Assembly (NCBI RefSeq): GCF_001550155.1
Contig: NZ_LRUF01000004.1
Location: 21,762-85,761 of the forward strand
Direction of reading: 5' to 3'
DNA: 64,000 nt
Origin: Pseudoalteromonas arabiensis
GTDB taxonomy: Bacteria; Pseudomonadota; Gammaproteobacteria; Enterobacterales; Alteromonadaceae
The notes beneath the pieces were generated by a model. That model was not told where the DNA came from and did not search any database. It saw nothing but the letters and a program-made list of their open reading frames with translations. Position numbers and translations under genes: made by a program. Below, one piece after another: positions 27,031 through 36,373 of the stretch (position 1 is the first letter of the stretch; every line of letters starts with the position of its first letter).

Positions 27031-28180
27031 TCAGATGTCCTAGTACTACACTGACATTATTGCCACCAAAGGCAAATGAATTTGATAAACAATGGCTAAC
27101 CTTTACGTGTGTAGGCTGAGTTATCAGGCCAATATCAGCTAGTGTTTCGTCAGTTTCGATTTGATTAAACACCATACTCGTAAATTCAGGATAAGCTAAG
27201 TACAACCAGCAAAGGCCTGCCTCTAGCGCACCGGCAGCACCTAATGTATGACCCGTCAGATGTTTTGACGAACTGACTGGCGTATTGTTGCCAAACACAT
27301 CATTGATTGCAAGTGACTCCATGGCATCATTTTGCGGTGTTGCGGTGCCATGCGCATTAATATATTGAATATCTGAGGGGTTAATACCTGCCTCATTCAA
27401 TGCAGCTTTCATTGCTGCTATAGCGCCTGAACCATCAGGAATAGGCGCTGAGATATGATGGGCATCAGAGCTCTCTCCTCCACCTAGAAAAGCAACACTG
27501 TGATCACTCAGCTTTTCTTTACTCATTACGAAAAACGCCGCGGCTTCGCCAATATTGATGCCTTTTCTATCCTTACTAAATGGCTTACAGATATCATCAC
27601 TGATTGAAGACAGTGAATCAAAACCGTTAATTGTAAGCTGGCAAAGACTGTCTACCCCACCACATATCACCACATCTGCTAAATCCGCACTCAATAAAGC
27701 GCGAGCACTTATCATCGCTTTTGCGCTTGAACTACAGGCTGTAGAAATACTGTAATTTGGCCCTGATGCATTTAGTTTCTTTGCGATATAGGCAGCGGGT
27801 GCAACTAAAGCTTGATCATAATAATCAAATTGGCTTGGCCACTGCCTACTTTCAGCTTGTACTTTTCTGGCTCTTTCGCCCTCTTGTATGGCAGCTGTAC
27901 TGGTACCGATTACCACTGCAATACGTTCATTTGGGCACGTGATTTTTGCTAAAGTATCGGATAACTGTGCAAGGGCTAAGTCAATTAACTTATAAAAACG
28001 CATCGATTCAGATAAAGGTATCTCATTGACTAACCCCACACAGGTAGGTCGCTTTTCAAATGCCAGTGAAGTAACTTCTGTTAGTGTTTGCTTAGGCTGA
28101 GCACACACACTTTGCATAGTTTGCTCTTGCCCTACGCCCATCGCGCTAACAATTCCTAAGTCATTTAGCCAAAATGGCAT
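27017..28180 (-). CDS. apeO: Beta-ketoacyl-ACP synthase of the aryl polyene cluster (ApeO-like)
   Basis: 387 residues. The KS residues are complete: Cys in STACSSSAKAM, His in INAHGTATPQND, His in HLTGHTLGAAGA. In the Xenorhabdus pathway ApeO forms the elongating heterodimer with a chain length factor (ApeC); the corresponding truncated CLF is the first gene of this operon (39923-40633). The N terminus PFWLNDLGIVSAMGVG is the usual KS start strand. It begins two bases after the lipoprotein gene and overlaps the dehydratase gene downstream. Confidence 0.88.
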   Translation of the reverse strand: MPFWLNDLGIVSAMGVGQEQTMQSVCAQPKQTLTEVTSLAFEKRPTCVGLVNEIPLSESMRFYKLIDLALAQLSDTLAKITCPNERIAVVIGTSTAAIQEGERARKVQAESRQWPSQFDYYDQALVAPAAYIAKKLNASGPNYSISTACSSSAKAMISARALLSADLADVVICGGVDSLCQLTINGFDSLSSISDDICKPFSKDRKGINIGEAAAFFVMSKEKLSDHSVAFLGGGESSDAHHISAPIPDGSGAIAAMKAALNEAGINPSDIQYINAHGTATPQNDAMESLAINDVFGNNTPVSSSKHLTGHTLGAAGALEAGLCWLYLAYPEFTSMVFNQIETDETLADIGLITQPTHVKVSHCLSNSFAFGGNNVSVVLGHLNEEL

Positions 28181-28182
28181 AA

Positions 28183-28722
28183 TTAATTAACCCTTTGAAA
28201 AATTATTGAGTAGTCTCGCTCGTAGTTAACAAGCTTGGTTTGACTGTCTAAAAATTGAATTTCGCTGATCAGCCGTTTTCCTTGGTAAAGGCGTCGTGTT
28301 GTCCCTTGCTCATCAATTACCAGGCCATAAAGCTGTGCATTAAGTACATCTATAGGCCAATGCACAAGCATAATGTCAGCCAAAATATAGCGTGGATCAA
28401 CCCCACTAATCGGCAACATTTTTTCACTTTTGACCGCTCCTAACGGGGCTTTTTCGAGTTGAAAAATTGGCATGCCTTGCACCGTCATTACGACTAAATT
28501 TATACCCGTTTCACTGCTCAAATTTAACTGCGCTAACAGAGTATGTTGTTCTGTATTATGTTTTACTGTAAGCACTTGCTGCCAATTATCAACGTCTAGT
28601 GAAACTGGCGGATCCGATAGATAGATACCTGCGTTAGGTGCAAGATCAAGCCCTGTTTTAACTGCATACTCACTGGCACAGCTAACTAAAAATAAGCTAC
28701 AAATTACAATGATATAACGCAT
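28183..28722 (-). CDS. DUF3261 lipoprotein (LolB-like) of the aryl polyene cluster
   Basis: 179 residues from ATG 28722, which overlaps the stop of the flavoprotein gene (TAATG). The signal peptide ends in a lipobox LVSC, so it should be a lipoprotein. The beta-strand-rich body (EQHTLLAQLNLSSETGINLV, KRLISEIQFLD) fits the DUF3261 family found in APE operons, which resembles LolB. With the LolA-like protein and the MMPL pump encoded just upstream, it probably forms a dedicated path carrying the pigment lipid to the outer membrane. Counterpart of ApeN by order. Confidence 0.8.
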   Translation of the reverse strand: MRYIIVICSLFLVSCASEYAVKTGLDLAPNAGIYLSDPPVSLDVDNWQQVLTVKHNTEQHTLLAQLNLSSETGINLVVMTVQGMPIFQLEKAPLGAVKSEKMLPISGVDPRYILADIMLVHWPIDVLNAQLYGLVIDEQGTTRRLYQGKRLISEIQFLDSQTKLVNYERDYSIIFQRVN

Positions 28723-29963
28723 TATTGCTGACATAACTCGACCAAGGTGTTTAAACGTTTATCGCTTTGTTTAACAAATGGGTTATCAAGATCCCACGCA
28801 TAACCCGCTAAAATGGCACTGATCATTTCGCGTATTTGTTGATTTTGTTCACTATAAAAAATGACATCCTGAAATGAACCATTATACCAAGCACTCACAT
28901 AGGTTCTAAAGCAATTGACGCCTTGTTGCAAAGGGATGCTGTACTGCTTTTCAAAATCAACTTTCTCACCCCGTAAATAGCTATCAACCAAAGGAGCCAC
29001 CAATGAAGCTGATTTTAAAGCGATAGTGACACCAGATGAAAAAACAGGATCTAAAAACTCCCCCGCATTCCCCAGTAACGCAAAATGCTCACCATATAAA
29101 GACGACACATTCGCTGAATAACCTTTAATGGCACGCGCCTCACCCTTTACGACACGATTTGCCAGTAATTTACTTAAGTAAGCATCTTGTTCAATAAACT
29201 GATTTAAGCAAGTTAACGGTTCTTGCTGCTCAAACTGACTCGGTTTGCCAACCACACCGATGCTTGCTGTGCCATCGCTAAATGGAATAAGCCAATACCA
29301 AATATCTTTAAATTCGGGGTGAATATTAATGAGTATTTTCTCGCGGTCAAACTGCTCGTCGCGAATATTATCCTCAAAATGACTGAAAAAAGCCCAGCGC
29401 ACCGGAAAGTTTGACGGTGTTTCTAAGTCAAGTAGTCTTGGTAACACTCGACCAAAGCCACTGGCATCGAGCACAAATCGGCCTTTAATTTGATACCTTT
29501 GCTGATTTTCATCAATAACGCTAAGTAGAGCACCATCTTCACAATCCGTGTAAGCTGATACACTATGTTGGTAGCGAATTTCTGCCCCCTGTTGCATCGC
29601 ACCATCCGCCAAGCATTTATCAAAATCAGCACGTTTAACTTGAAACGTTGTGCCTGGGCCCGCACTGAATTTTTCTGTAAAGTCGATATGTGTATGCTGG
29701 CCACGGCGCTGAAACGCCGCGCCGTTTTTAAACTGAAAACCTAAATCTTGAGCCTGCGACTGCACTGCCTCTTCAAGGTTTGCTTCAGCTAAAAAGCGCA
29801 TGCATTGGGGTAACAAGCTTTCACCTATCGAAAAGCGAGGGAAAACTTGTTGCTCCAATACCACAACACGCCACCCTTTTTTAACCAATAAACTGGCTGC
29901 CACGGCTCCTGATGGACCCGCACCAATGATAATCACATCTGCCTGTTGAATTTGTGTATTCAC
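28722..29963 (-). CDS. FAD-dependent oxidoreductase with flavin-halogenase signatures
   Basis: 413 residues. GAGPSGAVAASLL (residues 14-26) is the FAD-binding GxGxxG loop. FSIGESLLP follows near 45-52, then a Lys at 79 in FQFKNGAAF, and WYWLIP at 222-227, which matches the WxWxIP motif of FADH2-dependent halogenases. GNAGEFLDPVFSSG is the second flavin contact. Both halogenase hallmarks, motif and Lys, are present, so chlorination or bromination of the aryl head is plausible. Many geranylgeranyl-reductase-type oxidoreductases also carry similar tryptophans, so an ordinary oxidoreductase or monooxygenase remains possible. The gene sits inside the APE operon, three bases after the MMPL gene. 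Confidence 0.75.
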   Translation of the reverse strand: MNTQIQQADVIIIGAGPSGAVAASLLVKKGWRVVVLEQQVFPRFSIGESLLPQCMRFLAEANLEEAVQSQAQDLGFQFKNGAAFQRRGQHTHIDFTEKFSAGPGTTFQVKRADFDKCLADGAMQQGAEIRYQHSVSAYTDCEDGALLSVIDENQQRYQIKGRFVLDASGFGRVLPRLLDLETPSNFPVRWAFFSHFEDNIRDEQFDREKILINIHPEFKDIWYWLIPFSDGTASIGVVGKPSQFEQQEPLTCLNQFIEQDAYLSKLLANRVVKGEARAIKGYSANVSSLYGEHFALLGNAGEFLDPVFSSGVTIALKSASLVAPLVDSYLRGEKVDFEKQYSIPLQQGVNCFRTYVSAWYNGSFQDVIFYSEQNQQIREMISAILAGYAWDLDNPFVKQSDKRLNTLVELCQQ

Positions 29964-29966
29964 CTA

Positions 29967-32186
29967 TTATTTTTCCTTATTATTAGGTAATGCAACACTA
30001 AGTGGTGCGAGTATATAAATACACATTAGCCCCACTAAAACCGTTAAACCAAAGCTAAAAATAGCGGGGGTTTTTGACACTGCGAGCATACCAAATACCC
30101 ACATTGATGATGCTGCTGACAAACTAATTGCCAAAATATTGTTCGGTACCAGTTTATTGATTTGATAAAATACGAGGTAATCAATAGCTAACGCTAAAAT
30201 CAATAAGCAGCCCAATAAGTTAAAAATCGATAATTGGCTTTGTATCGAACTGCACAGCAATAATACTGCGGTTAAAGTTAAAGCGAGTATCAAGCCTTGT
30301 TTGCATGCAGTTTTAAATCCAAACTTAAAGGTAAACAACAAAACAGCGAAGGTCATTGCAATCAGTAATGTGACTAATAATGACTGTGAGTAATGACTCA
30401 AGCCCTCAGTGATCAGCGCCACTTTATCATACACAATTAAATCGCTTTCGGCGGCTGCCCACTGTTTTAATTGCTGTTTTTCAACCCCTGTTACCATAAA
30501 CCAACTGGCCGCAAATGAGTTGTTTATATACACTTGATTATGTATCAGTGGTGCTAGTGCTGAATCAAGTGCGGTCTCTAAAGTTAAGGTCGACTGGCTA
30601 AACTGCACGGGATTGGCGGTCATTTGGCTAACGATATTTATAGCAGCTTGATGGGTTAATAAATCCGCTTTATTCTCGCGTTGTCTATGAGTACTTGGTA
30701 CAAGATCACTGAGCATCACAGCCTTGCCTTTATACTCATTAATTTTGCTTTTTAACGTTTCTTGCTTTTCTAAAAGTTGCTGTGCATTTTCAGCAAATAA
30801 AATCATTATCTGGCCATTGTCTTTTCCTAACAACGTCATGTGCAGTGCTTCGTTATCCATCAATGCTTTTGGGCTTGCATTTAATAGTTTTACATCATCA
30901 TTTACTACTGGAGGTTTAAGTAGTGTAAATACACTTAACAGCACTAGTAGTCCTATTATTAGTGCTGTTTTATACTCGTTTACCTTCTGTAATTGCTTGC
31001 TAAGAGATGAAGTAAGATGATTAGCACTTTGACTCACTGCTAACCTGTTTTGCCAGTGGGGTAGTAAAAATCGCGTGCTAAACCAAGCAGTAACAAGCCC
31101 TGCAACAACAAATACACCGACTTGAGTTAACAGCTGAACGGGCGAGAAAAATAAACTTGCATACCCCATAGTCGTAGTCAGTAAAGAGAGCGCTAACGCA
31201 AGCTTGAGTCCACGACTAAAACCGCTTTTATGCTGCGTTAAATCAAGCATGCCATGAAATGCATAATCAATAGCAATGCCAATCAGTGTGACCGCAAATA
31301 CAAGCGTCAGTACATGGATCTGATTAAATAAGCTAACGAGCACTATCGAGCCACCAAGTGCAGCACTGACCACAGTCACCGATGCAAGCCACAATGCATT
31401 CACTGATCTAAATACCCACACAACCATTATGAACAGTGCAATTAAGCTCAAGGAGCCAAATAAAGTCATTTCAAATTTTGCTTGTTTAGCATTTGCAGCG
31501 GTATGAAATAAAGCCCCTGAATAATGGACGGTTGTATTTGGGTACTGACTTTCTAATTGGGTAAGTTTAGTTAATATTTCATCATTTAAAGCGATTGCCT
31601 TATTAATCGAAAAGGCATTATTCGTGCTGTGAACAAACAAAAGTAAGTAATCTTCGCCTTGGTAGTTAGCTGTTATTCGGCCATCTTGTAATTCAAATTG
31701 TTGTATATTGGCTAAAACATGCCTCAAAAAACTTGCGGTACTAAGCGTAGGATCTTGATTGATAGTGCTAGATACAAAGGGATCAGCAATTTGGCTCAAT
31801 TGCCCCAAATAATACTGCTCGAAAACTCTAGGTTCACGTAGGCTTTGTTGGTACTCGGGTGCCAACAAGTAACCTGCGTATTGGCCATAAAAATGGGCAA
31901 GGGTCTCAATCTTCGGCAGTGTAAAGCGCGGTTGAATGTTTTTGCCAGCGAACCAACTCACCATTTCGTCATAAGCTTGGGTATTATTTTCACCGCTAAA
32001 CGAAAAGCTCAGTTGTTGCTTGTTTGCTGAAAAAAAGTGCTCTTCTACCTGTTGTAACCTTGGCTCCGACTTGGGCAGCAAGGCTAAAATGTCATTATTT
32101 AAAGCTGGTTGTTTTACCGCAAAAACAACAACTAACATAACAGTGAGTAAAGTTAGCCAAGATAATGTAATTGCCCACGCTTTCAC
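29967..32186 (-). CDS. MMPL/RND-type exporter of the aryl polyene cluster
   Basis: 739 residues. The layout is that of a MMPL lipid exporter: an N-terminal membrane span, a large periplasmic loop (about 30-230), six spans, a second periplasmic loop (about 420-570) and five or six more spans. The conserved IGIAIDYAFHGMLD and LALAIDYLVFYQIN segments carry the paired membrane acidic residues that relay protons. It should move the finished aryl polyene lipid out of the inner membrane. It overlaps the LolA-like gene by four bases (ATGA). Counterpart of ApeM by order. Confidence 0.88.
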   Translation of the reverse strand: MKAWAITLSWLTLLTVMLVVVFAVKQPALNNDILALLPKSEPRLQQVEEHFFSANKQQLSFSFSGENNTQAYDEMVSWFAGKNIQPRFTLPKIETLAHFYGQYAGYLLAPEYQQSLREPRVFEQYYLGQLSQIADPFVSSTINQDPTLSTASFLRHVLANIQQFELQDGRITANYQGEDYLLLFVHSTNNAFSINKAIALNDEILTKLTQLESQYPNTTVHYSGALFHTAANAKQAKFEMTLFGSLSLIALFIMVVWVFRSVNALWLASVTVVSAALGGSIVLVSLFNQIHVLTLVFAVTLIGIAIDYAFHGMLDLTQHKSGFSRGLKLALALSLLTTTMGYASLFFSPVQLLTQVGVFVVAGLVTAWFSTRFLLPHWQNRLAVSQSANHLTSSLSKQLQKVNEYKTALIIGLLVLLSVFTLLKPPVVNDDVKLLNASPKALMDNEALHMTLLGKDNGQIMILFAENAQQLLEKQETLKSKINEYKGKAVMLSDLVPSTHRQRENKADLLTHQAAINIVSQMTANPVQFSQSTLTLETALDSALAPLIHNQVYINNSFAASWFMVTGVEKQQLKQWAAAESDLIVYDKVALITEGLSHYSQSLLVTLLIAMTFAVLLFTFKFGFKTACKQGLILALTLTAVLLLCSSIQSQLSIFNLLGCLLILALAIDYLVFYQINKLVPNNILAISLSAASSMWVFGMLAVSKTPAIFSFGLTVLVGLMCIYILAPLSVALPNNKEK

Positions 32187-32701
32187 TTTTGCTGCTCATT
32201 TTCAGTATATGAGAAACGCAATAAGGTAAAATTCTCATTTGGCTCTTGTAAGCGCACGGTAGTCACCTTATTAGCATCAAAACAAAGTTCAAACTGACTA
32301 AAAACGTGTTTTAGCAATGCTTGGTTAGGCAAGAGGATTTCGCAATTAGGCTCAACGCTTTTATTTATTGTAAATTGCTCTGCTAACGCCGCTCTGTCGT
32401 GTTTTAAAATTGCTCGTAGCAGGCTCACATAGGGCTCAGCCCCTTTTTGTAATTGTTCGTTTCCTTGACTGTCAAGAGTATATACTTGACCCTGTTTAAT
32501 AAATAAAGTGCTTTTTACCGGTGATTGCACTTGCCACGTTAAGCCCTCTTCATTAAGTTCAAAAATGCCTTTTGAAATAAAGGGCTTGCTAAAGCCCTTA
32601 AAGTGTTTTTCTTGGCTGAATGAGCCATGCTCTATCACATTCTTAGCAAGAGCTGGCGTTATAAAAAACATACTACATAGTAGAAAAATGCTCATTCGCA
32701 T
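32183..32701 (-). CDS. LolA-like outer-membrane lipid carrier protein of the aryl polyene cluster
   Basis: 172 residues. A signal peptide (residues 1-19, ITPALA) precedes a LolA-type beta-sheet domain: FSQEKHFKGFSKPFISKGIF, LTWQVQSPVKSTLFIKQG, and a C-terminal FTLLRFSYTENEQQK. LolA shuttles lipoproteins across the periplasm. Here it would carry the APE lipid between the MMPL exporter and the DUF3261 lipoprotein. It overlaps the thioesterase stop by one base. A second Met two codons in could be the true start. Counterpart of ApeL by order. Confidence 0.85.
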   Translation of the reverse strand: MRMSIFLLCSMFFITPALAKNVIEHGSFSQEKHFKGFSKPFISKGIFELNEEGLTWQVQSPVKSTLFIKQGQVYTLDSQGNEQLQKGAEPYVSLLRAILKHDRAALAEQFTINKSVEPNCEILLPNQALLKHVFSQFELCFDANKVTTVRLQEPNENFTLLRFSYTENEQQK

Positions 32702-33126
32702 TAGATCACCTTTTGTAATTTCTCATGCAGTACAGGCGGTGATACAAATTGCATCTCTTTGTTTTCTATATCAACCGCCACCTGAATAGTCGTCGCTTTC
32801 GTTAACTTTTTGCCCGTCGCAACATCGCTGATAATATAATCAATACGTAATCGCGTTTCATATTCTTTCAAATATGCATCAATCCGTATCTTTTGCGTAA
32901 ACAATGCAGAACCCACATATTTAATATGCATATCAATAATTGGCCACGCATAGCCAGACTCCTGCATTTGCCCGTAATCATAATCAAATAAACGCAGCAA
33001 TTCGCAACGTGCCACCTCTAAATAACGTGGGTAATTACCATGCCATACCACGTTCATAGGATCACAATCATGAAAAGGGATTTCAATTTCTACATAAGTA
33101 CTCAATAAAGAGCCACGACTATGCAT
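32701..33126 (-). CDS. apeK: Hotdog-fold acyl-CoA/ACP thioesterase (4HBT type)
   Basis: 141 residues from ATG 33126, which overlaps the ammonia-lyase stop by eight bases and has GGAG nine bases upstream; the longer frame to 33219 runs into the upstream gene. The motif HDCDPMNVVWHGNYPRYLE carries the catalytic Asp of 4-hydroxybenzoyl-CoA-type thioesterases. In the characterised pathway ApeK-like thioesterases release the acid or remove mis-primed chains. The symbol follows family and order. Confidence 0.87.
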   Translation of the reverse strand: MHSRGSLLSTYVEIEIPFHDCDPMNVVWHGNYPRYLEVARCELLRLFDYDYGQMQESGYAWPIIDMHIKYVGSALFTQKIRIDAYLKEYETRLRIDYIISDVATGKKLTKATTIQVAVDIENKEMQFVSPPVLHEKLQKVI

Positions 33127-34663
33127 ATAAACTCCAACGTTTAGTTTGAATAGCATCAACGGTAAAACGTAACACCGCCTCAAGTGGGCGATCTTCATCA
33201 AGCTGTGGGAAAAACTCACTAATGTCTTGATACATACTCTGCACTTCTGGGGTTAAGCTTGCGTAGTCAAGCTCACCGTTATTAATACGCAAACGTAAAC
33301 CTTGAATACACGCTAACAATGTACTGGCAACCACTTGTTCGGTTAACTGCAGTACACGTAAACAATCACGTGCCGCAATAGTTCCCATGCTTACTTTGTC
33401 TTGATTATGACATTCGGTTGAGCGCGAAAACACACTAGCAGGCATGGTCAACTTTAATGCCTCAGCGGTATAGGCACTGGCACCAATTTGCACCGCTTTA
33501 AAACCATGATTAATATAACGACGTTCATCTGTACTTGCTGACAAGTTTGAAGCTAAGCCATTGTTGTAACGAGTATCGACAAGTGAAGCGATTTGTCTGT
33601 CTGCTAAGTCAGCTAAATTAGCCACCGCCGTTTTCATGCTATCCATTACCATTGCAATGTGGCCACCATAGAAATGACCGCCATGCAGTACGTGCTCACC
33701 TTCACCATCGATGATTGGGTTATCATTCGCCGAATTAAGCTCATTCTCGATCATTTGCCTAAACCAAGGGAGGCTATCTTGTAATACACCAATGACATGT
33801 GGTGCACAGCGGATTGAGTATCTATCTTGTAAGCGGTCAGCATTACGTGGGTGCTCTACATGGTTTAAGTCACCACGGATCCACGCGGCCACTTGCTGTT
33901 GCCCTGGGTGAGGTTTTACCGAAAACAAAATATCATCAAAATGATGACTATTACCTTTTAAAGCAAGACTGGCAAGCGCTGTAATTCGGCTGGTTAATTT
34001 AGCAAGATAATCGGCTCTATCGAAAGCAAGGCATGCTAAAGCAGTCATTACTGCGGTACCATTCATCACCGCAAGCCCTTCTTTAGGGCGAAGCGTTAAT
34101 GGTTTTAAGCCAAGAGATTGCATAACCGCTAAACTGTTTTTAATTTCGCCTTTGTAATATACATCACGCTCTCCCACCATAGCGCCAGCGACATAAGAAA
34201 GCGGTGTGAGGTCACCACTGGCACCCACAGAACCTTCTTCGGGAATAACTGGCACGATATTGTGATTTAAAAAATCACGTAATAAATTGAGCATATCCCA
34301 GCTAACGCCTGAGTATCCTTGCGACAGTGATGCTAGGCGAGTCGCTAAAATAGCGCGTCCTTGCGTTAAGTTAAATGTATTGCCTAGACCACAACCATGA
34401 AATCGAGTTAGGTGAAGAGGTAGTTCATTAACCAAATCAAGGGGTACTTTTACAGTCACCGAGTCACCATAACCTGTGGTGACACCATAAATTACGCCAT
34501 CGTCTTCTAAGAGTTTATCTAAAAATGCTACGGCACTGTCGATTTTTTTGGCAAATTGGTGATCTGAAGTTAATGCAACAGCCCCTTGTTGCAAGGCAAT
34601 ATGAACAATATCTTCAATCGATAAACGTTGCTCACCAAATAATGTAGTCGTGTACTCTGACAC
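33119..34663 (-). CDS. MIO-type aromatic amino acid ammonia-lyase (HAL/TAL/PAL family)
   Basis: 514 residues from GTG 34663; AAGGAG lies ten bases upstream inside the end of the preceding gene, so the ATG at 34720 is not used. ASG at 148-150 in GSVGASGDLTPLSY forms the MIO cofactor and Tyr59 (YGVTTGYG) is the catalytic base. The selectivity pair appears to be Phe88-His89, unlike the His-Leu pair of Rhodobacter TAL or the Ser-His pair of HAL, so the substrate cannot be read. Within an APE operon it most plausibly makes cinnamic or p-coumaric acid from Phe or Tyr as the aryl starter. Histidine degradation is unlikely, as no hut genes are nearby. Confidence 0.88.
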   Translation of the reverse strand: MSEYTTTLFGEQRLSIEDIVHIALQQGAVALTSDHQFAKKIDSAVAFLDKLLEDDGVIYGVTTGYGDSVTVKVPLDLVNELPLHLTRFHGCGLGNTFNLTQGRAILATRLASLSQGYSGVSWDMLNLLRDFLNHNIVPVIPEEGSVGASGDLTPLSYVAGAMVGERDVYYKGEIKNSLAVMQSLGLKPLTLRPKEGLAVMNGTAVMTALACLAFDRADYLAKLTSRITALASLALKGNSHHFDDILFSVKPHPGQQQVAAWIRGDLNHVEHPRNADRLQDRYSIRCAPHVIGVLQDSLPWFRQMIENELNSANDNPIIDGEGEHVLHGGHFYGGHIAMVMDSMKTAVANLADLADRQIASLVDTRYNNGLASNLSASTDERRYINHGFKAVQIGASAYTAEALKLTMPASVFSRSTECHNQDKVSMGTIAARDCLRVLQLTEQVVASTLLACIQGLRLRINNGELDYASLTPEVQSMYQDISEFFPQLDEDRPLEAVLRFTVDAIQTKRWSLYA

Positions 34664-34664
34664 T

Positions 34665-35633
34665 TTAGTTCTCCTTGTTTTGGTCACGAGACACTTGCTC
34701 GTCATTTTGCCAAAAATCATAAAAATTAAACCATTGATATGGATAGGCAGCTGCGTAATAACTCAACCTTTGTGCATAATCGCTCACAATTTTTTGTAAT
34801 GTTTGCTGTCTAGTTTTACGTGGCAGCGCTAGTTTGTCTGCGTATTTTTCAAATACCACCCGATAAACTCTCTTTCCACCGGCTAATTTATCTTTTAAAC
34901 AGAACAAGTGAAAAACAGGGCAATCTAATAACGCAGCGAGTATAAAAGGGCCCTGTGAAAATGGCGCTGGTTTTCCTAAAAAGTCAGCCTCAACCACACG
35001 TCCGGCTGTTGTAGTACTGGTTCTATCTCCTACAATGACAACGATTTCGCCTTGCTCTACTTTATCTTTGAGCATAATCGCCATATCCGGTCCAAGATCA
35101 GTGACTTGAATTAAGTTAATGCCTACATCAGGGTTTATACTTTTTAGTAATTTGTTAAATTCGACCGCATGATGAGTAAATACCAATACATTGATGACTT
35201 TGCGATAGCGATGCTGACTAAGCGCACGACAGACTTCTAAATTACCCAAATGTGAGCCAATAAAAATAGCCCCTTGCTGTTGCTCGTCAAGCTCTTTAAA
35301 TAATGTCTCATTAGTATAGATAATATCGCTTTGCTGAATACGACCAAGCCAAGCATCAATTTTATCAAACGCACTGTCAGCAAAAGAACGAAAGTGGCGA
35401 AAGCTGTCACGCCATGTAACCGCTTTATGGTTACCATTTACCTTACGTGCTTGAGTTAAAAATGCATAAGATGCTTCACGAGCTGTTTTACCTGTTAAAA
35501 ACAAATAAAACACAACTGGAAACAATACGAACCATAAGCCTGAACGGCCAAAAACACGATAGCAAATTAATAAAATTTGCATACCGAGCCAATTGCCACG
35601 CTCTTGCATTTTAGACCAGTGCTTAACAGCCAT
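34665..35633 (-). CDS. LpxL-like lysophospholipid acyltransferase
   Basis: 322 residues. An N-terminal hydrophobic segment is followed by the acyltransferase motif GSHLGNLEVCRAL (the HxxxxD/E type) and IVVIVGDRTSTTTAGR and PFSQGPFILAALLDCPVF blocks, as in the lauroyltransferase LpxL family. It starts within the stop of the glycosyltransferase gene (TGATG). In enterobacterial APE clusters, as I recall, a single protein (ApeJ) carries glycosyltransferase and acyltransferase parts; here they seem to be two genes. It probably joins the polyene acid or a fatty acid to a lipid backbone at the inner membrane. Confidence 0.85.
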   Translation of the reverse strand: MAVKHWSKMQERGNWLGMQILLICYRVFGRSGLWFVLFPVVFYLFLTGKTAREASYAFLTQARKVNGNHKAVTWRDSFRHFRSFADSAFDKIDAWLGRIQQSDIIYTNETLFKELDEQQQGAIFIGSHLGNLEVCRALSQHRYRKVINVLVFTHHAVEFNKLLKSINPDVGINLIQVTDLGPDMAIMLKDKVEQGEIVVIVGDRTSTTTAGRVVEADFLGKPAPFSQGPFILAALLDCPVFHLFCLKDKLAGGKRVYRVVFEKYADKLALPRKTRQQTLQKIVSDYAQRLSYYAAAYPYQWFNFYDFWQNDEQVSRDQNKEN

Positions 35634-36370
35634 CAGCCAACCACCTTACGCCAAAGTAGCTTAGGTGAACGCAGTAACATGCCGAAGAATAAACGCGTAT
35701 GCAGCCAAGAAATACCCACGTTATCGTGTAAGGCTCGAAAGTGAGATACGCCATTTTCGGGGTAGATCACCTGCGTTGGCAAGAAAGTAACCTTCACACC
35801 TTGCCAATATAATCTAACTAAAATTTCGATATCAAAGTCCATGCGTTTGCCTAACGTCTGTTTAGACATTAAATCTTCAACAGCCGAAAGTGGATAAACA
35901 CGAAAGCCACACATAGAATCAACAATATCAAAGCTTAAAGTTTCAACCCACACCCAAAAATGAGTAATGTAGCGACTCAAATAACGGTGTTTTGGCACAG
36001 AGCTATCATAAATAGGGCAGCCACTGATCACATTGTTGGGTGACTCATTACTCAATTCTATCAACCTACTAATATCTGCTAACGAGTGCTGACCGTCCGC
36101 ATCAACTTGAATCGCATGACTAAAGCCGTGCTTATGTGCATACATTAAACCGGTTTGAACAGCACCGCCCTTACCTTGATTTTGAGCATGGGTGAGCAAA
36201 GTTAAAAAATCGTACTCGGCGTCAAGTGCTGAAAATACTTGTTTCACACTTTCGTCACTGCCATCATCAACCATAATAATCGGCAATTGTAATGCCTTTA
36301 GCTCATCAAGTACCGCAGCGATAGCATGGGTGTGATTATAATTTGGAATAACAATACAAAACTGGTTCAT
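35633..36370 (-). CDS. Family 2 glycosyltransferase of the aryl polyene cluster
   Basis: 245 residues. It is a GT2 enzyme with N-terminal VIPNYNHTHAI, the metal-binding DDGSDES and QVDADGQH (DxD type), and a C-terminal MCGFRVYPLSA with RMDFDIEILVRLYW, resembling dolichol-phosphate mannosyltransferase-like catalytic domains. There are no strong membrane spans. It is coupled to the acyltransferase gene downstream and lies three bases from the dehydratase gene upstream. It would add a sugar to the lipid or the aryl polyene. Confidence 0.85.
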   Translation of the reverse strand: MNQFCIVIPNYNHTHAIAAVLDELKALQLPIIMVDDGSDESVKQVFSALDAEYDFLTLLTHAQNQGKGGAVQTGLMYAHKHGFSHAIQVDADGQHSLADISRLIELSNESPNNVISGCPIYDSSVPKHRYLSRYITHFWVWVETLSFDIVDSMCGFRVYPLSAVEDLMSKQTLGKRMDFDIEILVRLYWQGVKVTFLPTQVIYPENGVSHFRALHDNVGISWLHTRLFFGMLLRSPKLLWRKVVG

Positions 36371-36373
36371 TGT

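Noticed and set aside
33119..34663. Histidine ammonia-lyase (hutH) of histidine degradation
   Set aside because: No hutU, hutI or hutG nearby, gene coupled to pigment genes, and selectivity residues are not the HAL pair.
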